From: Marasmius tenuissimus
Taxonomy: Eukaryota; Basidiomycota; Agaricomycetes; Agaricales; Marasmiaceae
Assembly (NCBI GenBank): GCA_029532415.1
Contig: JAQOTA010000060.1
Coordinates: 1 to 64,000, forward strand
Reading direction: 5' to 3'
Length of the DNA stretch: 64,000 bases
The translations under genes and the position numbers were made by a program. Positions within the stretch are counted from its first letter, which is position 1, and each line of letters starts with the position of its first letter. Under the pieces are notes generated by a model, which had not been told where the DNA came from, did no database searches, and saw only the letters and a list, made by a program, of their open reading frames with translations. Positions 24,627 through 35,500 of the stretch are shown piece by piece.

Positions 24627-25182
24627 TCTTGGATCTTGGTCAAGCAACTTTGTGTTCATCTGATGAGATCCAGACATGGCAGCACGAGAGCAGCACTCGT
24701 AAATTCGGCCATTATGTTTCTAGTAGAGTATTACAGTAGCATCTAGCTCTCCAAATACGATGAGTAAAATGTACTGCTTCGGGATTTATGATTGTCGATC
24801 TGTCGTGTATGCCCCGTTTTCAAACTATGTCCCTCGTTTCATCGCTTCATCGTGTAACAAGAAGCCATCGCAATATACTGATATGTAGTCTCATTGAGGC
24901 CTTCTCTCCGATTCATTTGATAATCTATTGTCAGACATTGACGCGGGTTTTGTGAATGGTCGAGCATCTCTTGTATTCTGGTCGACGTGTTCTTAGTAGA
25001 TCGATCCATATATCATCCAGCTCTCCGACCATGTTCAAATCTCAAATAAACCATCGTGGATGCATCCCAGAGGAGGACCCTAACCGTGGTGCATGCCGCT
25101 CGCTTTTACTCGGACTCGCTTCGTGGGTGTATCGCATTCATATATCAAGAAAAGCTTGGTGCCGTACCAATAAATAACCCAG
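24627..25182. other. Convergent intergenic region
   Basis: Lies between the 3' ends of membrane protein copy C (plus) and MAD1 (minus). The short open frames here are not supported. Confidence 0.5.
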
Positions 25183-28122
25183 TCACTGACCCCCGCCTTG
25201 TTCACTCTTCCACTTGTCATATACCTCCAGGGTCACGGTGGCCAAAAAGCCTGGTATGCATTGTTCCTGCTCTATCCAATGACTCTGCCAATGCGGCAAG
25301 TTCTCGCGCCAATCCTGTGGTGGGCCGTCGTCGGTGCCGACGCCTATCAGTTGCATCTTGAGGTCGTGCTACATCGAGAACATTATCAATCAACAACCTG
25401 AGAGAGAGAGATGGCCACATACCTTGTTGGGACTGAACACGAACGTCGCGGTCATGTCATATAAACTGGTTATTCGCACTGAACCATTGGGGTAGAAAGC
25501 CAATTTGATGCCAAGTAGGGTACCAACGGCTTCTCGGAACTCCGCCGATTTGGAGTTGAAGATCTACCAGAAAAAAGCAAGTGAGAAAGAAAAAGATATA
25601 GTAGTAGATCAAGGTAGGAATCTCACCTCTTTCAACCTCTGCAACCTCTTCTCCCTCCTCTCCAGCTCTTCCTGCAATCTCTTCCCCTCTCTTAACGCCG
25701 ACATCAATGTCTCCTTCGGTACGAGATCACCGCTCGCCTGAGCCGTCCCTGAAGACGACCCGACCAAATGATCCCCAGGAGCACCTTCCGTACTCTTCAA
25801 AATCCTAACATTCGGTGGAACATGTCTCCCACCAGCAATTTCCCCACGAAGCTCAAAAAGCTCCTGTTCGAGGTTATCAATCGTAGCAATGTGCTCCGTG
25901 ATAGTCCCCTCAAGGCTGGTGATCTTGACTTGCAATTCATTGATACGTTCCAAGTCGGCGTTGACAGACGAGGACGAGGATGAATTGGCTTTCTGGTTCA
26001 GAAGCCCCTCAATCTCCTCGCGTAAGCTGGTGTTCTCTGATTTGGCTTGTTCGAGTAGAGACTCGAGCTGGACGACCCGTTTACTGTTGAGTTCGTTCAG
26101 TGGGGTGGAAGAGGATCCCAGACCGGCATTAGGCGTTGTGAGTTGGAGTTCTGTTGCGTAAGAGTCCTGTGAGGGAGTGCTCAATCTCAAAAAAAAACCA
26201 CAAAACAATCGAACGAAAGGGCTATACGTACCATCATCCCTTTCGCAAACTCCAGCTCCTTCTTCAACCCCTCAACTTCTCTCTCTCGGATCTTTAACCG
26301 ACGATTTACCGCCTGAACTTCATCATCTGTCAGTTCGGTCCCCTTGCCCTGACTCTGACTCTCTTCGGATTCTTGAGGTTTCGATGTCGAAGGTCCCGCT
26401 GCGTTCCTCAAACCCGTAAGTTCAGCTTTGATTTGACCGAACTTTTCCAAAAGCTCCGCATGCTCCAACCTCAACTTGGCGAGCTCGTTCGTCTCTCGGA
26501 TACTCCGAGGCGATGAGGTGGAACTTGAACTTGGTAGCGAAGGGGAGGAAATCGTCGACGCTTTAACGAGCTTCTCGATTTCTTTCTCTTGTCGTTTGAT
26601 TCGGGACTGGAGAGAAGAGTTTTCTTCCTTGAGGACTTGTACGGATTCCTGGGCAGCACGGGTAGGTTAGGGCGGCAATAGCGAAAAAGGTGGAGATACG
26701 TACATCTTTACCCCGTAGGACGCCAAGCTCGGCCCTCAGTTTGACGTTTTCACTTTCCACTTTCCTGAGATGGTTCGTCAGAGAAGCCAGATGGGGTCCG
26801 AGGGCTTCGGCGTCTGGGTCTTTCTTGACTATGGAAATCTTGAGCGGCGTAGAGAGGCTGGAAGGCCCTGGGGAGAAGAGACCAGACTGGCGACGGAGAG
26901 GAGATTGGCTGTATGATGAAATGGATGAATCACGACGACGAGGAGTAGAGAGACGATTCGAGATTGCCTCTCTGGCGATGCGGGATGCGGAGGAAGGGCT
27001 GGCAAGCGACATGGATGAAAGAGTCTCCGTGCCGGTAGTCTTTGACGGAGTCGAGGGGTCGGGTTGTGTCAGTACGGGTTCAGACGATGATGGTGCAGAG
27101 TCTACGTCCATTTCCGATTCTGCAGACTGTTTTCCCATAGCCTTGGACGCAGCGGCCAATGCTTCGTTTCTGAACCTTTCCTGGTCGGCCAGTCGAGTGT
27201 TTGCGTCTGCCAATTTCTTCTCCAGGGCTTCTGCGTACTCTTCCATTTTCTTCCACTCCATTTGTTGTTCGTTCACCGTGGTTCTGAGCTCTTCGATTTC
27301 AGAGTCCTTGTCCTTGAGAGCCTCTTCGAGCGATTCCTCCATTGCCCGTCTCTCGTCTTCCATTTCCTTCGCATAGCGTTCTTCGATCTCCTTCGCGACT
27401 CTCTGGACCACTTCCTCGTGGTCCTTCCCAACTCTATCTTCCAGGGCTTCCTTCTCTTTTACAACGACCTTCAGCTTTTCCTTGTAGCCGCGTAGTTCGC
27501 CTTTGACATCGTCTGCTTCCCTTCTCACGCGCCCAACCTCCAGGTCCTTTCTATCCAACTCTGCTCTTGCCTTCCCAATTTCATCTTTCATCTTCCTCGT
27601 CTCAGCCTTGACCTTTTCTAACTGCTCCTCCGACCTGCCGGACGACGCCGAAGCCACCTGAAGCCGCGCAGCATAGTTCTTTCTCTCCTCTTCCCATTTC
27701 TTCTCGCTTTCCTCTCGTGCCTCTCGCTCAGCCTTTTCGCGATCAGCCAAGAACCGTCTATCTCGTTGCACCGATGCCAATTCGTGTTCTGTTTCGCGTA
27801 GTTTGGACGTAAGTGAGTGGTTTGTTGTTTGGAGAGAGGCTAGTTGGCGTTCGGTCGATGCCGCAGAGAGTGTTGAAGAGAGTAGAGCGCGTTTGCTACT
27901 CGCGGGGTGAGCTTCTGTAGGTCAAAGGTTTATTGAATGAATGAGTGAATGAGTGAATAGACGATAGAGCGGCGCACCTTTATCTTTATCTAGCATCGCT
28001 GTCGAGCTATCTCTTTTGAGAGTGCTGCTTCGGAGACTCCGTGTTATGCCAGGTGTTCGAGATGTGGTTGCGCCTGGGGTCCGCGTGGCACCCAGTGAAG
28101 AGCTTGAGCTCGAGGGCGTCAT
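25183..28122 (-). CDS. MAD1: Spindle assembly checkpoint protein MAD1
   Basis: Long coiled-coil kinetochore/nuclear-pore protein that carries MAD2 and signals unattached kinetochores. ATG at 28122 opens a Ser/Thr-Pro-rich leader (MTPSSSSSSLGATRTPGATT). An intron with GAATGA/GAGTGA repeats follows, then uninterrupted heptad-like coiled coil from about 27,880 to 26,000 (for example REKAEREAREESEKKWEEER and EVGRVRREADDVKGELRGYK). The C-terminus is diagnostic: FNSKSAEFREAVGTLLGIKL, AFYPNGSVRITSLY, FVFSPNK, then DLKMQLIGVG and IEQEQCIPGFLATVTLEVYD before TGA at 25183-25185. That is the RWD-like C-terminal domain of MAD1, used for BUB1 and kinetochore contact. About 830 residues over seven or so exons, close to the family size. 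I did not pin down the MAD2-binding motif. Confidence 0.88.
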
Positions 28123-28876
28123 TGAGGGTCTTCAGAGCTGCCTCGAGGTCAAAATATGTGTTCGATTGAGTCTCCAGTGTGTTTGAGCTCAGCCTGACGC
28201 TGGCTGGGGGGTGAAGACAATGACTGGGTGGTAGTGTGAGGAAGGGTGCGGGCGTGGGAGAAAATGGCACTCCCATCATGCATGCTTGAAAGTTGAAGTC
28301 GATGCGCTCTTTCTGGGACCCTCACTGTCTATTCGCCCTACAATCATGGCAGCACTCTAAACCTACTTGCGCAACACTCAATTCTTATACCCTAGCTATG
28401 CCCAAGCCTATCGAACGATGACCGATAATAGTGCCTAAAACGCCTAATTTCACGACTCGGCCTCAATTCGCCTACTACCGTAACAAGTTGTTTCCGAGGG
28501 ACGTCCCTTTACCAGCACCTCGCCAAAGCAGCCAACTTAGCGCCCGTCTTGGCCCCATATCCCCGGCTGCACCGTATTTTCTCGAAGATACACTCGTTCG
28601 TGGCTTCTATTGAAATTTATCATCTATTTGACTCGCTGTTTCTACATTTGGCACGTCAGATAATCCAACCTCAGATTGCTCAATGAATTGCGTATCAAAG
28701 AAGGCCATATGATGAGCATCCGGAGGCTCTCGGTCATGCTGAAAAGAGTGTTCATTGAACTCTTGATCCAAGTTATTCTGTGAGTTAAGAGTAGCTTCTC
28801 ATTCAATGATGGCCCAAAATCATACAGCCCAGTAAAATTCCTAAACAAATTATTGTCCCAACGAGAAGTCGCTCGT
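28123..28876. other. Intergenic, MAD1 promoter side
   Basis: Contains the upstream region of MAD1 and the 3' flank of the GH62 gene. Open frames at 28431-28613 (plus) and 28642-28884 (minus) have no support. Confidence 0.5.
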
Positions 28877-30360
28877 TCACACACATTGTGAGTAGTCTGT
28901 AATGAAGATGAAACGTAAGCTCCCCCTCACAGACAATGCACGGAAAGGAAGTCAGAACTCACAATCATTTTGAGCCTTGCAACTAAAGCCCGACGCGCAA
29001 GTTGTGCAGCCAGAGTAACCTAATCCACCGCATTGTCCCCATTGTAAGACGGTGCTGGGGGGTTGGGATAAGATTCTTAGTGCTTCGAGTCGCGCGTATT
29101 CTTCTAAAGTGGGGGCCTCACCATCCAGTTCCACCACCTCCTGTAGGTGCTGGGCTAGTACTAGTAGTCGTCACGGTGCCTCCTCCGCCAGTGCTTCCGC
29201 CGGTACACTATCAATTTCGTTAATAAGAAGATCTGGGAAAGAGGGGACCATCAAAATGAATTCATGTCTCGACGTACCGTGGTCGAAGTCAAGAGTGCGA
29301 GTTTCCAAGGGAGCGAGTTGTAGGTACCGGTCGCACCGTTCGGTAAACCCTGATACAAGTACTGCTGGGGACCACAATCTGGAAGTGACATCGTCTGGTC
29401 AACGTTGGACCTAACAGCCTCTCCGTGACTGATATCGCCAGTCCATGCAGTACCACTGAATTGGACGTTGTTCTTTCCGGCGAAGGGGTCGGCTTCGGTG
29501 GCATGGAGGGCTGTCCAAGATCCGGCGAGACTGGACGAAGTCCAAGAGCGGAAGTAGCGCTTGCCGGCACTACCAATACACTCGACGATGAGAAGATATT
29601 GACTTCCGACTTTGTAGACGTTCGAAGCTTCGAAGAGGTCATTCTTCGCGGCTGAGAGTGCAATAACGGGATTGCCGAAACCGTTCGGGAAGTTGGTGAT
29701 GGAGGTTTGGGCGCGGTAGAGGTGACCGTTGTCGTCCGAAGAGAAGTGGTGGCAGTTGGAGGAGTCGCAGATGACCCACATGTCGACCCAGTAGCCTGAT
29801 CCGATGTTCTGTGAGATGATAGTTGGCATGCTGGACCAGAAATGTTTTGGAGCTGACCAGCCAGCGGGGTTGTTGATGTCCGAGTTTGTCGAGTAGGCAG
29901 CGTTGCCGTCCTGATAGATGAGGTACCACAGTTTCTGGGTGCTCATGTAGAACACTTGTGGGGCCGCTCGGTAGCCGGTGCCTATGCCGGACTGGTCGAG
30001 ATAGTAGAAACTGGAGCTCTGGGCTTGATTGAAGTCTGTGAAAGACGTGTACATCATCTAGATGGAGGACTGAGCGTGAATAGACGATCATGCGGGATTC
30101 GATGCACTTACGTTATAACCTGCCTCGACAGCCGTGCTAGCAAAGACGTGGTATTTGCCATTGTAGTAGATGATAGACGGGTCTTTCAGAGCTGCGAGGT
30201 TCCTGCCGTCACTCTTGGGCTGGAGAAGTGGCTGACCTGAGGTCCATTTGAAACTGAGGGCGTTGGCTGCCCGAGCAGCGAGGGTCGCGTTAGTAGCAAT
30301 GACAGAGCCGTAGACAGAGGAGGTTGTTACAGCGAGCAGAAACACCAAATAGCGAAGCAT
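28877..30360 (-). CDS. GH62 alpha-L-arabinofuranosidase with C-terminal CBM1
   Basis: Secreted enzyme that removes arabinose side chains from arabinoxylan. ATG at 30360 gives signal peptide [18 protein letters not shown]. The catalytic five-bladed propeller follows: [38 protein letters not shown] (catalytic-base region), [60 protein letters not shown] and [16 protein letters not shown] Gly/Thr/Ser/Pro linker ([20 protein letters not shown]) leads to a fungal cellulose-binding module, [20 protein letters not shown] then SCKAQND; a final tiny exon supplies YYSQCV and TGA at 28877-28879. The four CBM1 cysteines and aromatic face are present. In many GH62 enzymes CBM1 is at the other end, so the order is worth noting. 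A TATATAAA-type box sits at 30425-30432. Confidence 0.92.
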
Positions 30361-30813
30361 GGTTCTTCGAGCAGTCGATGTGATAATGCGATTACTTGAA
30401 AAACTCGATGTCCAAGCGATCTGGTTTATATATTGTCTGGAAGATTTGTGTGATCCGACAAAGGTGCACCGTGATATATAAAGGGACCGAGCTTGAGCCG
30501 AAACGGTGTACACTTCTGGAGACGATCCTGTATAGGTCTTCTCATGGAATTGAGGCGATTGCAACCGGGTGGCGCAGGGCCATTTTTCGTAGTGGAAGTC
30601 TCCATTATTTACCGATATTGTGTCGAAACCAAGGCCGCCGTCCAGTAATGCATATGGACGGTGTACCTGTGTACACCGTAAAGGTGTATAATGAGCCAGA
30701 ATGAGCCCCAGTCATTCCACAAACATGTCGTTTCTGAGTCCCAAGGGTGCCACATTCAACTGGTATGGAGGAGACAGAAAACCACTGACAGCAGTGTGCA
30801 ACCGCCGTTCAAT
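30361..30813. other. Promoter region of GH62 and left flank of the TIR element
   Basis: The TATA-type box of the GH62 gene is at 30425-30432 on the minus strand. No gene is seen in the rest. It ends at the 9-bp target duplication of the transposable element. Confidence 0.55.
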
Positions 30814-30822
30814 ATTCAACGG
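30814..30822. repeat. Left target-site duplication
   Basis: ATTCAACGG directly abuts the left TIR and is repeated exactly at 31836-31844 after the right TIR. Confidence 0.85.
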
Positions 30823-30836
30823 TAGGCCTGTCACGC

Positions 30837-30874
30837 GGCCCCTCACGGACGAGCAAGCTGAGTCGTGAGGGGCC
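30837..30874. repeat. Hairpin in the left TIR
   Basis: GGCCCCTCACG pairs perfectly over 11 bp with CGTGAGGGGCC across a 16-nt loop. The loop and flanks match those of the right-TIR hairpin, but the stem sequence does not. Confidence 0.9.
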
Positions 30875-31197
30875 TGTAAAACGGAAGCAAATTCTCAGCC
30901 AGAGATTTTAGGGAATTGCCGAAGCGAATATAGAAACCAAGTGCTTACCATCTAGAGTAAAATATTCTCAGGACCCTTAAATAGTAACCACCACGTTGCT
31001 CTAACGTGTCGCGCTCATGGAACCTCCTGCCTCCCCATCGAGGTTATTATCATTAATAAGATTAATTTGCGGCTTCTACTCTTGTTCTGACGTTTTGTTC
31101 CAAAGACCACTGAATAAATCTAAACCAAAACGGACACGAACAAAGAATCCTTTCAGCGGCAAGAGTCTATCGCACGACCAATTCAATGCTCAGAACA

Positions 31198-31602
31198 CTA
31201 ATCAATATGAAGCAATGTAGAACACACATGAGTGATCTGTAGATGCTTCAAGGGCGAAATGATGATTGTAATCCTGTGTCTGCTAGCCAGATGAACGAGC
31301 AAGGCCACTGCCAATGTCTTCCCCGAGCCTGTCCCTGCTATCAACGCCGAGTCGTGATTGATGGAGTGTTGATGTTCGCGTGGAATTTCTCGGCCATTCG
31401 TGGTATGAAAGGCAATAACAATAGTCCGGAGTGCTGTTGTAAGGTTCTTGCCGGAAAGTGAGTTGATATAGGTGTGCGGGTAGGAAGGGTTGGCTGGGAT
31501 ATCGTAGCGCTCGAGAATTTGAAGTAAAGTTTAAGGTGTATTTTGCATGGTAAGAACATCTTCTACGTAGTCAGCTACTGTCTGGCAGCCTTCTGTGGTC
31601 AT
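31198..31602 (-). pseudogene. Captured N-terminal fragment of a RecQ-like/DEAD-type helicase
   Basis: One frame of 134 codons runs from MTTEGCQTVADYVEDVLTMQ to a stop at 31198-31200, with a single internal TAA at 31531-31533. After that stop come ILERYDIPANPSYP, LRTIVIAFHTTNGREIPREH, then a Walker A box AGTGSGKT (31315-31338), LAVALLVHLASRHRI, and TIIISPLKHLQITHV. AGTGSGKT followed by IxISPLKxLQ is motif I and Ia of the large mushroom-genome group of RecQ-like helicases, which are common in repeats. Helicase motifs II-VI are absent, so only the first part was carried. The stop and truncation make it non-functional. It lies wholly between the two TIRs, as expected for transduplicated host or repeat-borne sequence. 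Confidence 0.7.
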
Positions 31603-31783
31603 TGTGAAAGGGAAAGCCGAGATTGCCAGAACGTAACTGACAGAAGTTGAGAAGGAAGTCGCGCCAGCGCGTCCGTGCACAGGCCCTGAGAATATTCTAC
31701 TCTAAATGGTAAGCAAGGTGGTTTCCAAATTCTGTTCGGCAAATCCCTAAAATGTCTGGCTGAAGATTTGCTTCCGTTTTACA

Positions 31784-31822
31784 GGTCCGTATATACCCAG
31801 CTTGCCTCGTCATATACGGACC
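31784..31822. repeat. Hairpin in the right TIR
   Basis: GGTCCGTATAT pairs perfectly over 11 bp with ATATACGGACC across a 17-nt loop (ACCCAGCTTGCCTCGTC). Confidence 0.9.
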
Positions 31823-31835
31823 GGTGACAGGTCTA

Positions 31836-31844
31836 ATTCAACGG
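31836..31844. repeat. Right target-site duplication
   Basis: ATTCAACGG, identical to 30814-30822. Confidence 0.85.
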
Positions 31845-32528
31845 CAGCAAAAGGATAGGACAAGTCAACGAACCTCGTGAGCTGGTATTTATATCCATTC
31901 ATCCGATTTTGTCCTGCCGAAGTGAGACCCTCAAAATAGAATTCAATGCCCAGAAAACGTCGGAATCATGGTCGTCGAAGGATGAACCCGACCGACCTTC
32001 AATTGGTTCGGAGTCTGTAGACACGATGATATGGAAGTGGTTTTGCTTTGACCATCGTTAAACTGTACCTTTTGGCGCGAACGACATATTTTAGTCTTGA
32101 GTTGTATCGAGTTCAGATCCATCATTGTTGAGCCTATAGATCGCGAGTTTTGCGAAACTGAGAGTAATTTCAGACTATTGCGGCCGTGCACGGACGGTCG
32201 TTTTCCTTGTACGGTCCCGGATGTGGGAACATATTCGGGAGGGCTCAGGGCACCGGCAATCCAGGCCCGGACGCACTCTTGATCTCGACCATCATCCACC
32301 ATCTTAGCTTTGCTATCCTTCTTTACTTTCAAGCAGACCTCAAGACAGCACTCAAAACCCACGATTCTACCACTTTGTATTCGACGGAACAGTATCTTAT
32401 TCGTTAACCCTTCCATATCAGCAGAGCCCAGATTGGCTAAGCAGCAATCGCCTCTCGACTCGCACTCCAGAATCCTGAGCATTGGACGTCGACACTCACC
32501 AGATTACAACAGTATCAACATTAACGTT
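31845..32528. other. Upstream region of the coiled-coil protein gene
   Basis: A pyrimidine-rich stretch near 32290-32340 (TTGCTATCCTTCTTTACTTTC) looks like a fungal transcription start zone, which would make 32340-32528 the 5' leader. The reading frame is open upstream to 32310, but the protein-like sequence begins at 32529. A minus-strand open frame (31943-32482) overlaps this promoter and is not believed. Confidence 0.5.
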
Positions 32529-35500
32529 ATGGCTACGAGATTCGAGGATTTCTCTTTTCATACTATTGGCAGAGAGCCAGAGCTACTCAAGCGACTATCA
32601 ACACCCGATCCCAATGCCCCGTATTCTGAAGACGAGGAACAGCTGGATTCGACTGATAGCGAAAGCTCATGGGATGTTGAGCCTTTTCCTAGTGGCAGAC
32701 CGACGTTCCTGCAAAGGTTATCGGGCGGAGATCCAGGGCAGGAAAACGATGACACAGCGATGATGGAGGTTGACTATGCTGGTCCCTCTGATAGCAATCC
32801 TTCGCTTCAATCTCGCTTTCAGCCATTCGCAGACACCATAAATGCCTCGAATGGGGTTCCCAGAGCTGGAAACCTGCAGAAAGCAGTGGGGAAAGCTGCA
32901 GCGGGCGTTGTTACCGCAACTCATTCGTCATCTCCAACACCCGCCAGCCGTCATCCATCCCATCCGCAGTCTACTCGTCCCCTCCCTGATCACAACTCTG
33001 CTTCATTATCCGAATCATCACAGCCACCCAGAGTCGACGGTCCAGAATCCAGACCCGATTCACCCTTCAACTTCAATCTGCAGTACCCACCCAACTCTTC
33101 TCGTTCCGTCTCGCCCGTTAAGCCAGATTTGGCACGACTCAAACTCGAACAGCTCGATCTTATACCCTCGCCTCATACACCCCGAAATCGGTCACCATCG
33201 CCGACTCTGACTGTACCAGCTCCTCCCCCCAACGCCCCGCAGTGTCCTCCTCGACAAGATGCCCTTTCACGGCTTCGATCTCTCCGCCGTCTACTTTCTT
33301 CATTCGCTTCTCTCAACGACACCAACCCATGCACGTCCCAACCCAATGCCAACGCCAGCGGATCCAATATCAACCCTGCTCCCACGGACATCGTGACCCT
33401 CACGTCCCATGCTGAAGCTCTCACTCGAGAATCGTTGGAACGTGTTCGAACGTCCACGGAAACTTCACCCGACGTAAGTGAGAAGGGTGATATGTCGTCG
33501 AATGCGGTACCTGAAATTACAGGACGGGTTGAGAACGTGGTTGATGGGGTGAAGCAGAGCGAGGAGATTCTGAGGCAGATGGGTGAATGGATTCGGGAGT
33601 ATGAGATGATGTTGGGATCTCCCTCTGACGAAGACGGGGATGTCGAGATGGAGATGGATAATGACGACGACGAGGCGAAGGTGGTTGCGAGAGAGGAACG
33701 ATATCTGGAGCAGCTCTCTGAACGGGTGGAACTGGCGCAGAAGAGGAGAGCTGATGCGGTGGAGAGCATCGTGGAGGCCCGTAAGATGCGGGAGAGGGAG
33801 AAAAGGGAGAAGGAGGAAGCTGAGAGGAAGAGGAAGGAGGTTGAGGCTGAGAGAGAGAGGGAAAGACAGCAGAGGATCGCAGAGGAAGAGGATGCTGCGA
33901 GAGAGAGAAGGATTGCCGAGCTAGAGCAGAAGCTTGCTAAGGAGCGGGCGGAAGACGCGGAAGCGAAGGCGAGGAGGCAAAGAGAGGATGAGGAGAGGCA
34001 ACGTCGTGAAGCGGAAGAGCAAAGAGAGGAAGAGGAGAGAATGAGGGCAGCTGAGAGATTAAGGGAGGAAGAAGAAGAGAGGAAGCAGCAGGAGGCTGAG
34101 AGGAAGAGGGAGGAGGAGGAACGAAAGAAGAAGGAAGCTGACGAGGAAAGAAAGAGACAGGAGGAGGTTGAGGCAAGGAGGAGAAAGCAAGCCGAAGAGG
34201 CCGCTGAAGCCGAGCGCCAGCGCCGACTCGTGGAGGAACGAGAGAGGCAACGACAAGTGGAATTGGTTGAACAAGAGAAAAAGCGAAAGGAAGCGGAGGA
34301 ACGGAGGGCAGCTGAGGCAGAGCGTCGACGACTGGCCGAAGAACAGAAACGCAAGAGGCTCGAGGAAGCAGAACAACAACGCAAGATCGAAGAAGAGCGC
34401 GCGAAAGTTCAGGAAGAAGCTGAACGTAAGGCGAAGGCGAAGATCGAGGACGAACGGAAACAGAGGGAGACCCTCAAGCTACGCAAGGAGAGAGAAGCAG
34501 CCCAGCGACTTGCTGAACAGAATCCCAATCGAGAGCAGCCTCAAGGGAAACCCACCCAGGATGGTGAAGCTGAGCAAGCGCACAGCGCTGGTATCCATTC
34601 GGCGGCACGCTCACCGATCATCCCCACCAAGACGGCTAGCTCTACGAGTCCTCCAGTCACCGCGGCTCCGTCGTCAGTTAAACACACAGTTTCTTCTTCA
34701 CCACCTACGCTTCCCAAGAAAGGACTAGCCAATCCAATTGCTGGTCAAACCCTTGTGCCACTCACGCCTCCGCAACGCAAGCAACAGAAGGCTACAGACC
34801 AACAGACCTCCGATAATGTTCCCCCAGGTGTACCAACCCCGTCAACATCATCACTCACCTCCCACAACACATCCTTATCCCCCGATATTGCCCGCGTTAC
34901 TTCACTTGGTCTACGTGTACCAAAACCCACCACCTCCCCTTTATCATCCAAGAAAGACTTGCGTGTCGATGCGGACGTCTTGAATGACGCGGAAGCTTTC
35001 CGCAGCCAGGCCTCTGTCTTGCTTTCGGCCAGTAGTGGAGTTTCGGATACACCAACGATCCATTCGTATGATCCTTTGGATCAGGGAAATCTGCCCATCC
35101 AGGATTATAATACGACTCCGACTCGTGCAACGAGGTCGATGAACCCACAGGGTGTACTTGCGAGTGGAAATGGGAATGCGATGGAGATTGAAGAGGTCGG
35201 GAAACAAGGAGTATCGCACCCACGAGTGGCTTCCGTGGAAGGTAGCGCAAACCAGATACCAGCACCTACCTCGTCGCGACGGTTGTCGGATGGGGGTAAG
35301 AGTAATGGTCAACAGGTTTCAGGGTCTATGAACGTGGTACCGAAACCGGGGGCACCCTCTCCATTTGGGCCCACTAAGGCTCTCGCCCCTGCTACTATCA
35401 CCGGAGCACTGATTCCCCCTGGCTCAGTTGGCGGGGTACATCCTACCAATGCCTCTGCATACCCGCCAGTACCGCGCAACGCGCAGGCTCCACTTGAGCA

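Larger units (their letters stand above)
30823..31835. mobile_element. Non-autonomous TIR transposon, Mutator-like (Pack-MULE-like), 1,013 bp
   Basis: The ends are long imperfect inverted repeats: 30823-30972 and 31685-31835, about 150 bp each, with termini TAGGCCTGTCAC and TAGACCTGTCAC. Both contain GCTTCCGTTTTACAGG, CTCTGGCTG/GTCTGGCTG, CCCTAAAAT, and inner ends matching ATGGTAAGC and CCTGAGAATATT. A perfect 9-bp target duplication (ATTCAACGG) flanks it. Long TIRs plus a 9-bp duplication are the hallmark of the Mutator superfamily, so I class it as MULE-like; no transposase is present. The roughly 710-bp interior holds a minus-strand fragment of a helicase gene (31198-31602). Each TIR also has an internal hairpin (30837-30874 and 31784-31822). 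The match between TIRs is high but not perfect, so the insertion is not brand-new. Confidence 0.85.

Noticed and set aside
26690..27376. 228-codon plus-strand open frame
   Set aside because: Antisense of the MAD1 coiled coil; low-complexity Ser/Phe product without motifs.
30814..31844. Helitron interpretation of the element
   Set aside because: Hairpins near an end and a helicase piece suggest it, but a 9-bp target duplication and 150-bp inverted repeats do not fit Helitrons.
31943..32482. 179-codon minus-strand open frame
   Set aside because: Overlaps the promoter and leader of the coiled-coil gene and shows no domain or splice structure.
33173..34384. 403-codon open frame on the minus strand
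   Set aside because: It is the antisense of the Arg/Glu/Lys coiled-coil region of the gene at 32529; its Ser/Leu/Cys-rich product is a codon-mirroring artefact.
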